Positions 21,101 through 27,714 of a stretch of DNA of 64,000 bases are shown one piece after another. The notes beneath the pieces were generated by a model. It was given only the letters and a program-made list of their open reading frames with translations. It searched no databases and was not told the DNA's origin. Source of the stretch: Candidatus Poribacteria bacterium (GTDB taxonomy: Bacteria; Poribacteria; WGA-4E; WGA-3G); assembly GCA_022827225.1 (NCBI GenBank), contig JAJDTJ010000084.1, forward strand, positions 40,527 through 104,526, in the 5' to 3' direction. Numbering within the stretch: position 1 is the first letter of the stretch; each line of letters begins with the position of its first letter. The position numbers and the translations under genes were made by a program.

Positions 21101-23871
21101 CGTATCAAAGTGCTGGTAAAATTGACAAAGCATTGGAACTCTCGCAGCAATACATTAAAACTGATGCTAACAATAGTGTTAATTACGTACGCCTCGCAAA
21201 ACTCTATGCGGATGATGACCGAATTGATGAAGCTATCGCTGCCTATCAAAAATCAATTGAACTGGCTCCTGGTAATGTGAAACATCATCTCGAATTGGCT
21301 GCGCTGTATATCCGTAAAGATGATAAAGTTTCCGCGGAGACGGCTTTCCAAGAAGCAAAACGTTACACTGCTCAAGAATGGGAACGCCATGATATTGAAC
21401 AAGAAATTATGAAACTTTCTGAAAAGCAGGAAAACTTTGAAGGCGCGATGCAGAAGGCGGAAGCGGTAGGTACGCTTACGTTTGAAATGCAGAAGGAACA
21501 CGCGGAAACTTTTCGGGATGATGGTAAACATGAAGAGGCAAGCATCGCTTATGAAAAAGCACTTGAGATGACTACAGATAGCTACCAACGCCGAAGAATC
21601 TATGAAAATTTGCTTGATATTTACCCCAAACTCGATAAGCACGACGCTGCCCTCGAAATGCATGACGAGCTTGCATTCATTCCGTATATAGCCAATGCTG
21701 CTGAGTTGGCACGCAATAGACTGATGAACGCATACAAAAGGGAAAATAAACTCGATATCCTGAAATCGATCTATAATACGAAACTTGAGAACGATTCCAA
21801 TAATATTAATTATCTCGAAATGCTCGCTGAGATTTACAAGCTCACAAACGCCCACGGTAAAGCCGCTGAAGCGTATCAAGCCATCGGCAAACTACAACCC
21901 GACAATGCCCTTAGTTACTATAACGCCGCTGCAGCATATAATAGAAATGGACAATCCGAATTAGCGAAAGAGATGTTAAACCGAGGTGAAAGTGTGTTTT
22001 CTGTCAGCACTCAAAAGCGAAGTAGGTCTCTCCTTGAAGTGCTTAGTCAAATCTGTTACGATGGGGAAATGTACGACTTAGCGATTAAATTCGCTGATTC
22101 TGCAATCGCTGAAAGTATAGGTACCAGAGTATACGGCATAGTTTCACCTGTAGAAGCTGAATATAAACTTCTTGCAAAAAGTTTACTTGCCGCAAAACGG
22201 TATGAAGAAGCCATCCATGCCTATCAGCAAGTGGAAAACATGGCAAGATATCCATGGGATAGAGACGAAGCCAGAAAAGCAATAGAAAGTGCATCAAGAT
22301 TGGGGAACCTGTATGAAAAGCAGATACCTAAACTGTTGAAGAAGGTACAGGAAAATCGTGATGACCCAGAGGCACGTTTGACCCTTGCCGAAACCTACGA
22401 AAAAGCCGACAAGATTGAAGAAGCAATCGGGCAATACGAAAAGATGAGTCAACTCCAACCTGATAATTGGCAGTGGTACAAGAAACTTGGCGATCTCTAT
22501 CAGAAACAATCCCAACATCATCAGACAGGAGAAGTCGTTGAAGGGACCGCGCTGACCCTTAACGGCAACTCAAGTTTTGTGGAAGCGGCAGCAGCGTATG
22601 AATCAGCACTTCAGCTTGAACCGAACTCTTACGAATTATATCGTTCACTGGCAGAAACCTATACGAAAGATGGCCGTTCATCAGAGGCAGAGGCTGTGTA
22701 TCGCCGTGCATTGGACGCGTCCCTTACGCAGAGCCAACACGATGACGCTATTAAAACCATCTGGGCATTTTATGCTAACAAGGCACATGAAAACAAAGGC
22801 ATTGCTACCCTTGAAGAACTCAGGGAAAAAATGGAAAATAGCACAGTCCTGCATGAACTGTTAGGAGATATTTATAAAAAAGTTGGAGATACTGAGAAAG
22901 CCGAAAACGCATACACACAGTGGATTGCGATCCGACAGCGGCAGCTAAACCAGCGAGGCTCGGCAGGAAGTTATCAGGATTTTGCAGAAAAACTCCTCCA
23001 AAAAGAGATTCCACCCGAAACAGCCATAAAATTTGCCAAACGCGCGGTTCAAATTAGCAATGATTCGGATAACATCTTAACCTTGGGATATGCCTACCTC
23101 GTCAATGGACAGTATGACATAGCAGTTGAACAGTTCAAAAAGGGACTGTTGACCCTCACATCCGGGACTTTTCAACGTAAATTCTTCTCATGGATTTCCG
23201 AATACGGCAAAAAAACTGAAGATAAGGAGGGTTACGTTGATATGTTAAACGAACTGGTAAACACTATATCCGATAACGTCGTCATCCAGCTTAATCTCAG
23301 TCTCACGTTGGCGGAATTCTGTTTCAATAATAACATGCCGGGGAAGGCAAAAGCATATATTCAAAAAACGGGTTTCATCGCTGAAAACGCTTGGTGGACG
23401 CTCGGTCCTTTTGATAACACCGATGGCATCGGGTACGATACGGCTTACATACCAGAAGACGCAACACAGATTGACACAACCGCCAGGTACAACGGCATAG
23501 ATGGACAGGTCCGTTGGGAAAAAAGTGACGATAGAACACTGGACGGTTATGTCAGTCTCGGGAGGGATGTTGACTGGAGGGTCGCTTATGCGTTCGCAAC
23601 CGTTGTTTCACCCGATGAGAGGAAAGTTCAACTCCGCTTTAGTAGCGATGACCAAGGGAAGGTGTGGCTAAATGGCGAAGAGGTACACGCACATACCAGA
23701 ACTTATCAGGCGGAAATCGACCGAGACATTATCCCTGTAACACTTAAGCCCGGTAAAAACAGCATCCTCGTCAAAGTCTGTGAGGAAGAAGGCGGTTGGG
23801 GATTCTATCTGCGGATCACAGACACCGACGGAAAACCGTTTAATGATTTAAAAATCGGTGGTTCGGATTGA
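15142..23871 (+). CDS. Giant TPR protein with C-terminal jelly-roll-like module and LamG scar
   Basis: This 2,909-residue protein starts at GTG 15142, with AAAGGAG at 15127-15133 eight bases upstream. A signal peptide (hydrophobic core at residues 8-26, ending near TLAQ) is followed by dozens of TPRs in two blocks. The last 180 residues are the same jelly-roll-like module as in gene 1 (LGPFDNTDG, SSDDQGKVWLNGEEV, LVKVCEEEGGWGFYL). Gene 1 has a complete LamG domain between TPRs. Here only its opening strand (ALTLNGNSSFVE, ending at base 22584) remains, joined in frame to the following AAAAYESALQ TPR. Stretches of 101 and 90 bases are identical to gene 1, while other parts are well diverged. 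Gene 3 is followed by the MoxR-vWA operon but separated from it by that operon's own promoter. Export and a scaffold function are inferred from the architecture. Confidence 0.92.
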   Translation: MFRQEKCVISVCIVSLIAYILCFTSITLAQDETDDAKIIERYKQMLNRKPKEGSTFDRLYQFYLEGNGLDAMVADYEAEAAATPDAPNLQLILGHIYKRLGKDADAVKAYQRAVELAPNNYYSHFALGQAYAILLQHENAIGALNRAAKIAEETQTATPEDLTATYKALGRAYFRRDRVDEAITAWTKIAELDPENIFTRIELADLLREQELYEQAIAQHEAIIQFKADDPYRVCLSRREIGNIHEAKGDYETAIKSYDSALTLTAPGNWLRKDLQHRIIGIYAADGNWKGLIEYYQKKLQTTPNEPEILGLLAAAYIENQQLDESIKTYQKAVELAPTDANLRLNLIAAFRNAEKFEDAAAAYESLSEQNPDDFGIYRELGELYLHLQDEDKARATYQRMIDRDPENAGTHLILAEIYASNEWMEDAATAYQSALSLAPSNLDYIEYFGEFYFRQGDREKAIETWKKMVAGDKAVAENYDRLAQLLNTKNYRSEAIAASRKAVELMPDVYRYREALAKRLMKNKDYDAALTEYTEAAKVAPNAFFAEEMDNQRIELYRRQGTLAEKIEAVEAELKTSGLPATDIFAQQKRLAKMYLKLGNTTYALEVLLKAKAHQPDDIIVNRWLAEVYTKQNRRDDANAVYRHLITIDSANTREYYTNIARAHLNVMDFDAATEASKQIIAHSPRNPEGYQMLAEIAKQTGNYESAIDSLKQALRLRPEAINIRSELATTYKLAGKPRQALAQYWQCWELSDTVNDKLAFVKPLSEAYYDLGRRGEFEEKLKQLSKSNTSSVGPVIALAELYRMEGDLPSARFQLARALDRERENPDLLIQLVNISVDLGDNQDALTYQQRLVKGQPDPSHQRRLGELLFDAGREQEAIQAWTKLLHAKNQMLEAELKLATLLIRHGLSDEALFVLDRAAEKITGNPDAHLARYQLGVVLVHMSEFDRAHTHFQRILDMPKPPENVTKNPNAGNRNTSSGPPGINTNKFDLARSLLYRIQDQSYYSRNAQGWIPNNFDEAQAGALVHLVTMAQQHGKLNAFIQQYETAHEENPKDIKPLEILAQIYTLTEHPEKTADMLERLIAVSPNDTVYQAIRFKEAIQRDLASETLEKYLSNITGLTEEARLWYTLQYIQKRYRDGDKTEAEKLMREFENTKVMELNTVEALIETLVLMEKTDAAARIIVNLPIPTQSQQAQYRNLYETVTDAYTRQEHIDKAIDLFWTYCERTQPQITNTRRGVSHPLRFASSSSSSIQTIFPTSTTYYNGSRLWYLKYFSRRLWLKNQQEALYSKFQATVDAAEGRDRIFAGLALSYCYWWNGDREKARETLVSLQAQFPQDLALKLSTVFISIQTGHYAGTLKLLDELSVSDPRNRRQYYDLTLQLALQSGNTVAVRDLIVKLLNSPSSARELYTFSLQLQSAGYTQHATTIMNKAMHLAMAVRDPNFLMELSRHLEDLGRGQDSVQIAERALRFANQRDRYGRTMSSRNLQQATHLTSHSKTKKDQEPQLIDAVQKNPTSYRAFMNLAAFYEGTNKFDKASTAYQNLLTIRPTDSGTRKRFADMLYGNGKYEAAVPQYTKLLKDNPTILGYATSDVIETFFKAKKVDELITLSKEMITPSIGRDLNNELARDVARELMDRNNPKAAIAIYEKLIEAQPSRTSYYRSLASAHAAAGEPEKAIQILRNTLETYSQEDTIGTLTRFYKLYGGLDAFIKESEAKLAEKPTDNHLRYLLAAMKIAANDLEGADRLAFQLLNEDAFNTRHNTRQLRNLADAYRLAGVREREFQILERIVQVQNQQGYIDWRTYHRLGMIYALKGEIEKAQDAYRKMGRLKLLYRNDYVDLMNVGATYLHNQMWDEAEPLLTEIANDLSVGSHYRRQAVEQLVAIKKQRDNISNTTQLKDKIKTMDIKTLRTLAKDFVRRGDRQQAVLIYTHLEKMMPEDFESRAQLATLYTIQNQHDNAVATWKALLAEDPGNTKFQDGLVRTYQSAGKIDKALELSQQYIKTDANNSVNYVRLAKLYADDDRIDEAIAAYQKSIELAPGNVKHHLELAALYIRKDDKVSAETAFQEAKRYTAQEWERHDIEQEIMKLSEKQENFEGAMQKAEAVGTLTFEMQKEHAETFRDDGKHEEASIAYEKALEMTTDSYQRRRIYENLLDIYPKLDKHDAALEMHDELAFIPYIANAAELARNRLMNAYKRENKLDILKSIYNTKLENDSNNINYLEMLAEIYKLTNAHGKAAEAYQAIGKLQPDNALSYYNAAAAYNRNGQSELAKEMLNRGESVFSVSTQKRSRSLLEVLSQICYDGEMYDLAIKFADSAIAESIGTRVYGIVSPVEAEYKLLAKSLLAAKRYEEAIHAYQQVENMARYPWDRDEARKAIESASRLGNLYEKQIPKLLKKVQENRDDPEARLTLAETYEKADKIEEAIGQYEKMSQLQPDNWQWYKKLGDLYQKQSQHHQTGEVVEGTALTLNGNSSFVEAAAAYESALQLEPNSYELYRSLAETYTKDGRSSEAEAVYRRALDASLTQSQHDDAIKTIWAFYANKAHENKGIATLEELREKMENSTVLHELLGDIYKKVGDTEKAENAYTQWIAIRQRQLNQRGSAGSYQDFAEKLLQKEIPPETAIKFAKRAVQISNDSDNILTLGYAYLVNGQYDIAVEQFKKGLLTLTSGTFQRKFFSWISEYGKKTEDKEGYVDMLNELVNTISDNVVIQLNLSLTLAEFCFNNNMPGKAKAYIQKTGFIAENAWWTLGPFDNTDGIGYDTAYIPEDATQIDTTARYNGIDGQVRWEKSDDRTLDGYVSLGRDVDWRVAYAFATVVSPDERKVQLRFSSDDQGKVWLNGEEVHAHTRTYQAEIDRDIIPVTLKPGKNSILVKVCEEEGGWGFYLRITDTDGKPFNDLKIGGSD

Positions 23872-24013
23872 AATATTCGACAGCACAACAAAATAATGCA
23901 CCCTTTTTGACCGCAATATGCGTCATTATAAGTAACGCCACAAACTTGTATATCTATATTCTCCACTGTTGGAACCGAAAACTAAATCGCCCTGGCGCTG
24001 TACCAGCAATGTT

Positions 24014-24042
24014 TTGACATTTAAAAAAATTTATGCTATAAT
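24014..24042 (+). promoter_or_regulatory. Consensus sigma-70 promoter of the MoxR-vWA operon
   Basis: TTGACA at 24014-24019 and TATAAT at 24037-24042 are separated by exactly 17 bases. TGC directly before the -10 makes it an extended -10 promoter. Transcription would start near 24049, which rules out the start codons at 24042-24045 and supports ATG 24111 for the first gene. Confidence 0.85.
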
Positions 24043-24110
24043 TGATGGTAAACACTTTGGAACCATTTAAATCGCAATTCGGGTATTTCACAAAAGGAGC
24101 TCATCTCATC

Positions 24111-25586
24111 ATGGCAGAAAAATTGATTCTTGAAAAGATTCAGCGCGTCCGCCAGCGCCTGAACATTCAACGGTATTTTCAGACGCTCGCGACATTCCTG
24201 TTTTACGGGTTCTTGGCATGTGTCCCATTGGTGATCGTTGACAGCGTCACAGCTTTTAATATCCCGCCACTCGTTTTTCTTTGGGTAGCACTCGGCATCG
24301 GTGTGGTCGCCTTAGTATTTCGTCTCTTTCGACCGGTAAGTCTTCAGGAAGCGGCAAGAACGATTGACACAGACGCATCCCTTAAAGATCGGGTCATTAG
24401 CGGTTTAGAACAGATTCAACGCCGAACCGGTGAAACCTTGACGGCTCTTCAACTTCAGGACACCACTAAAAGGTTACAGGCTGTTCCGGTGAATCAGGTC
24501 GCTCGCTATAGGGTACCGCGCGAGACAAAGTTTATCGTGCTCGTTACTATATTTCTCGTCGCCTTTTCGTTCGTTGAGTTTTTCGCACCACCGGCGACTT
24601 CAACGGAAATCGACTTCTCGCCGCAGATCGCAGCAGAGGCTGACACGCTCTTGAAAGAAATTGAAGAAGCAAAAAAGGAAGCCGTACAAGACGAAGATAC
24701 GGAACTTGAAGAACTCTTAAAAGAGATTGAGAAAAGGGCTCTTGAACTCAAGAAACCCCAGATTGACCCCAAGGAAGCACTCGCTCGTATGACAGAGTTG
24801 AGCGCGATGCTCAAGACGAAAGTTAATCCGCTGAAGATGGCCCAACAGGAAGCACTCCTCAATGGGTTGGGACAACAGTTCATCGGGAACCCATACCTCG
24901 GCGAATTCGGGCAGCAGCTGAAACGCGGCGACTATCAACAGGCAGCGGCGAAACTTGATAAGGTGACAGAAAAATTACCCGAATTCGATAAAGAGAAACG
25001 CCAAAACCTTTCTGACGAGCTGAAACGCGGCGGCAAGAGCTTACAAGGCACCGACCTTGATGGACTCGGCACTGAATTGTCCGGCGCAGGCGAAGGTTTA
25101 GCCAACGACGACCTTGAAGGGGCACAGACACGACTCCGAGCATCAAGCAAAAAGATGCGGAACATCGCACTCCTCAAGAAACGCGACCTGCAACTCGCGA
25201 AATTGCTCGCAGAATGTGAAGCATGTAAAGCCTGCATCGCTGGTGTGTGTCAAACCGATAAGGACGGACTAAGCTACAGCCTCAGCCAGACCCCAAGTAC
25301 CGGTATAGGAAAAGCGACTTCTGCAGGGCAACTCGGGCAGCAGACAATATCGCTCGATTCCACACTCAACCTTGAGCAGATTACCGGCGTTCAAGGAGAA
25401 GGCAGCTCTACCGTGCAAACCTCTAAAACATCTGCCGAAGGACAGCAATCTGCTGTCAGTTACAAAGACGCGTACACGAAATATCAGAAACTCTCCGAAG
25501 ATGCCCTCACCGAAGAGCAGATTCCGTTGGGATACAAGTTTTACGTGAAACGCTACTTTGAATCGATTAAACCGAGCGATGAGTAG
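24111..25586 (+). CDS. MoxR-locus membrane coiled-coil protein with cysteine cluster
   Basis: This 491-residue protein opens the MoxR operon. ATG 24111 is chosen because AAGGAG at 24094-24099 precedes it and the promoter -10 overlaps the earlier in-frame starts. Two hydrophobic segments lie near residues 25-65 and a third near 140-160. They are followed by a long Glu/Lys-rich helical region, probably periplasmic or cytoplasmic coiled coil. A CxxCxxCx4C cluster lies at about 25215-25250, then a Gly/Ser/Gln-rich linker. The tail (YTKYQKLSEDALTEEQIP followed by GYKFYVKRYFESIKP) resembles the conserved end of uncharacterised proteins encoded next to moxR in other bacteria; that is recalled, not searched. 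Function is unknown. It may anchor or deliver substrates to the MoxR ATPase. Confidence 0.75.
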   Translation: MAEKLILEKIQRVRQRLNIQRYFQTLATFLFYGFLACVPLVIVDSVTAFNIPPLVFLWVALGIGVVALVFRLFRPVSLQEAARTIDTDASLKDRVISGLEQIQRRTGETLTALQLQDTTKRLQAVPVNQVARYRVPRETKFIVLVTIFLVAFSFVEFFAPPATSTEIDFSPQIAAEADTLLKEIEEAKKEAVQDEDTELEELLKEIEKRALELKKPQIDPKEALARMTELSAMLKTKVNPLKMAQQEALLNGLGQQFIGNPYLGEFGQQLKRGDYQQAAAKLDKVTEKLPEFDKEKRQNLSDELKRGGKSLQGTDLDGLGTELSGAGEGLANDDLEGAQTRLRASSKKMRNIALLKKRDLQLAKLLAECEACKACIAGVCQTDKDGLSYSLSQTPSTGIGKATSAGQLGQQTISLDSTLNLEQITGVQGEGSSTVQTSKTSAEGQQSAVSYKDAYTKYQKLSEDALTEEQIPLGYKFYVKRYFESIKPSDE

Positions 25587-25593
25587 AACGCTT

Positions 25594-25620
25594 GTAGGGG
25601 CTGGGTTAACCAGCCCTTAC
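25594..25620. repeat. Intergenic hairpin between the first operon gene and moxR
   Basis: Arms GTAGGGGCTGG (25594-25604) and CCAGCCCTTAC (25610-25620) pair over 11 positions with one G-U, around the loop GTTAA. No T tract follows, so it is not a standard terminator. It could be a dispersed REP-like element or an mRNA processing or stability site. Confidence 0.6.
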
Positions 25621-25640
25621 TATAAACGGCAGGGAGAAAC

Positions 25641-26630
25641 ATGTCCGAACACGCCGAACAAAAATACGAAGAATTTCGTGAGACGTTCCTCAAAATACAA
25701 GAAGAAGTATCCAAACAAATCGTCGGGCAAAAAGAAATTATTGAAGGCGTTCTGATCTGTCTCATGACCGGTGGACACGCACTATTAGAAGGTGTCCCCG
25801 GCTTAGGCAAAACGCTGCTCATCCGAACCTTGCATGAAGTACTGGACCTCAAATTTTCCCGAATCCAATTCACACCAGATTTGATGCCAGCAGATATCAT
25901 CGGCACCACTGTTGTCGCTGAGGATGATGCCGGACGGAAATTCTTCGAGTTTCAACAAGGACCCGTATTTGCCAACCTTATTCTCGCCGACGAAATCAAT
26001 CGCGCGACCCCTAAAACACAGTCCGCTCTGTTAGAAGCGATGCAGGAAAAATCGGTAACCGTTGCTGGACAACAGCGTGAACTGCAGCTCCCTTTCTTTG
26101 TCATGGCAACCCAAAATCCACTGGAGATGGAGGGGACTTATCCGCTACCGGAAGCACAACTTGATCGCTTCTTTTTCAAACTCAAGGTTCAATACCCGAG
26201 TCTTGACGAACTGGACCTCGTTATGGAACGCACAACGCGCAGCGAAATGCCATCCGTCGATAAAGTTTGTGACGGAGCACAGATTAACGCATTGGAGCGG
26301 ATCGTCCGTGATATCCTTATTGCTGAAGATGTACGGAGATACGCCTTGCGAATTGTGCTCGGGACACATCCCGAAGCAGCGGACGCACCGGAACTAACAA
26401 AAAAATATGTTCGCTACGGTTCCAGTCCTCGTGGCGCGCAAGCGTTGATTCTGGGCGGGAAGGTTCGCGCAATCCTTGATGGTAGATATAACGTCGCCCG
26501 TGAGGACATCCAAGCCATCGCGCTGCCGAGCCTGCGACACCGACTTATTCTGAGTTTTGAGGGTGAAGCTGAAGGCATTGACCCAGACGACATTATCCAG
26601 CACTTACTACAAGAGATTGAAGATGAATGA
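25641..26630 (+). CDS. MoxR family AAA+ ATPase
   Basis: This 329-residue protein has the full MoxR layout: Walker A GVPGLGKT at residues 51-58, Walker B LILADEIN at 113-120, sensor region MATQNPLEMEGTYPLPEAQ, and the C-terminal helical lid. MoxR ATPases are chaperone-like and act with von Willebrand A proteins to mature or remodel protein complexes, often at the membrane. The neighbours fit: a DUF58 protein overlaps its stop codon, and BatA-like and double-vWA proteins follow. GGGAG a few bases upstream gives a normal ribosome site. The substrate is unknown. Family assignment is secure; the process served in this organism is inferred only from the operon. Confidence 0.95.
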   Translation: MSEHAEQKYEEFRETFLKIQEEVSKQIVGQKEIIEGVLICLMTGGHALLEGVPGLGKTLLIRTLHEVLDLKFSRIQFTPDLMPADIIGTTVVAEDDAGRKFFEFQQGPVFANLILADEINRATPKTQSALLEAMQEKSVTVAGQQRELQLPFFVMATQNPLEMEGTYPLPEAQLDRFFFKLKVQYPSLDELDLVMERTTRSEMPSVDKVCDGAQINALERIVRDILIAEDVRRYALRIVLGTHPEAADAPELTKKYVRYGSSPRGAQALILGGKVRAILDGRYNVAREDIQAIALPSLRHRLILSFEGEAEGIDPDDIIQHLLQEIEDE

Positions 26631-27513
26631 CACACAGTCCGCCTTCGACAGCGAATTCCTCAAAAAACTCGAATATCTCTACATCGTCTCCAAAAAAATA
26701 TTTGCAGGACGTATCAAGGCAGAACGGCGTAGTACACGGCGCGGTGTAAGTGTCGAATTCGCTGATTACCGCAATTACACCGCAGGCGACGATTTTCGCT
26801 ACATCGACTGGAACGCCTTCGCACGCTTGGATGAACTCCTCCTAAAACTTTATGAAGAACGGGAAGACCTGCACATCTACTTCCTTGTCGATGCCAGCCA
26901 GTCAATGACCTACGGAGGCGAACTACCAAAACTGATTTACGCGAAGCGGGTTGCCGCAGCACTCGCCTATATCGGTTTGTCTAATCTTGACCGAATTAGC
27001 ATCACCTCCTTCAACAATACAGGTATGAACCGACTACCGACAGAGCGGGGTAAAGGTAAAATCTTTACCGTACTCGATTTTCTCGATCAGGTTAATGGCA
27101 GCGGTGAAACAGACTTGGAAAATGCGTTCCACAACTTCGTCCATACAACCAAACGCCGCGGGCTAGTCGTCCTAATTTCCGATCTCTTTGATCCGAGCGG
27201 ATTTGCCAATGGACTGAATGTGTTGAAGTTTCAAAAGCATGAACTCTTTGTCATTCATATCATCGATCAGAAAGAAGCCGCTCCTGATCTACTTGGCGAC
27301 TACCACCTTGTTGATGTTGAAACGGATCAGCTGCGTCAGGTCACTATTAACGAGAACCATCTCAAACGGTATCAGGCACTCTTCCAAAAATATTGTGACG
27401 ACATGGATTTATACTGCACGCAACGCGAAATCAGTCTCGTACGGACGACAACAGAATCACCCTTTGAGGAACTCATCCTACGTATTTTCAGGATGGGCGG
27501 CTTCGTCTCTTAA
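26623..27513 (+). CDS. DUF58 domain protein (vWA-like partner of MoxR)
   Basis: Start ATG 26623 lies inside the moxR end: the sequence ATGAATGA (26623-26630) contains both this start and the moxR stop, an 8-base overlap that implies translational coupling. The longer frame beginning at 26557 would run well into moxR and lacks a good ribosome site. The 296-residue product carries the DUF58 signature GDDFRYIDWNAFAR at residues 55-68 and a vWA metal site DASQS at 90-94, with no membrane segment. DUF58 proteins are standard companions of MoxR ATPases and are thought to act as adaptors. It is followed by a 200-base repeat-rich spacer rather than directly by the next gene. Confidence 0.92.
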   Translation: MNDTQSAFDSEFLKKLEYLYIVSKKIFAGRIKAERRSTRRGVSVEFADYRNYTAGDDFRYIDWNAFARLDELLLKLYEEREDLHIYFLVDASQSMTYGGELPKLIYAKRVAAALAYIGLSNLDRISITSFNNTGMNRLPTERGKGKIFTVLDFLDQVNGSGETDLENAFHNFVHTTKRRGLVVLISDLFDPSGFANGLNVLKFQKHELFVIHIIDQKEAAPDLLGDYHLVDVETDQLRQVTINENHLKRYQALFQKYCDDMDLYCTQREISLVRTTTESPFEELILRIFRMGGFVS

Positions 27514-27714
27514 TAGTTTTCAGTTTTCAGTACGATTTTTTCTGCGAAAAAATCTTTCGGTTAATAGTTGTCAGTTAACACCTTGTGGCGGTTACCTTTC
27601 CTGCTACTGCCAAAAGAGACCTCTTTAACTGATAACCCAAAGCGCAGCCTACTGAATACTGCCAACTAATACCGTGAAAGCGCAGCGTACCGATAACTGA
27701 TAACCAAAAAAAAT
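27514..27714. repeat. Repeat-rich spacer inside the MoxR operon
   Basis: This 201-base spacer has no gene. It holds a perfect inverted repeat with 9-base arms and a TGC loop at 27534-27554. GTTTTCA is repeated in tandem near 27516. AACTGATAACC occurs at 27627-27637 and 27695-27705, and AAAGCGCAGC at 27639-27648 and 27677-27686, giving an A-B-B-A order. It ends directly at the next start codon, leaving that gene without a Shine-Dalgarno. It looks like a dispersed short-repeat element inserted between operon genes. Confidence 0.6.

Noticed and set aside
21253..21879. 208-residue minus-strand ORF inside TPR gene 3
   Set aside because: It is a shadow of the TPR coding strand; no ribosome site or domain. 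The same holds for the other antisense ORFs in the TPR genes, including the 211-residue one at 1013-1648.
23872..24013. Terminator between TPR gene 3 and the MoxR operon
   Set aside because: I looked for a GC hairpin with a T run and found only weak pairings (for example GCGT/ACGC near 23930).
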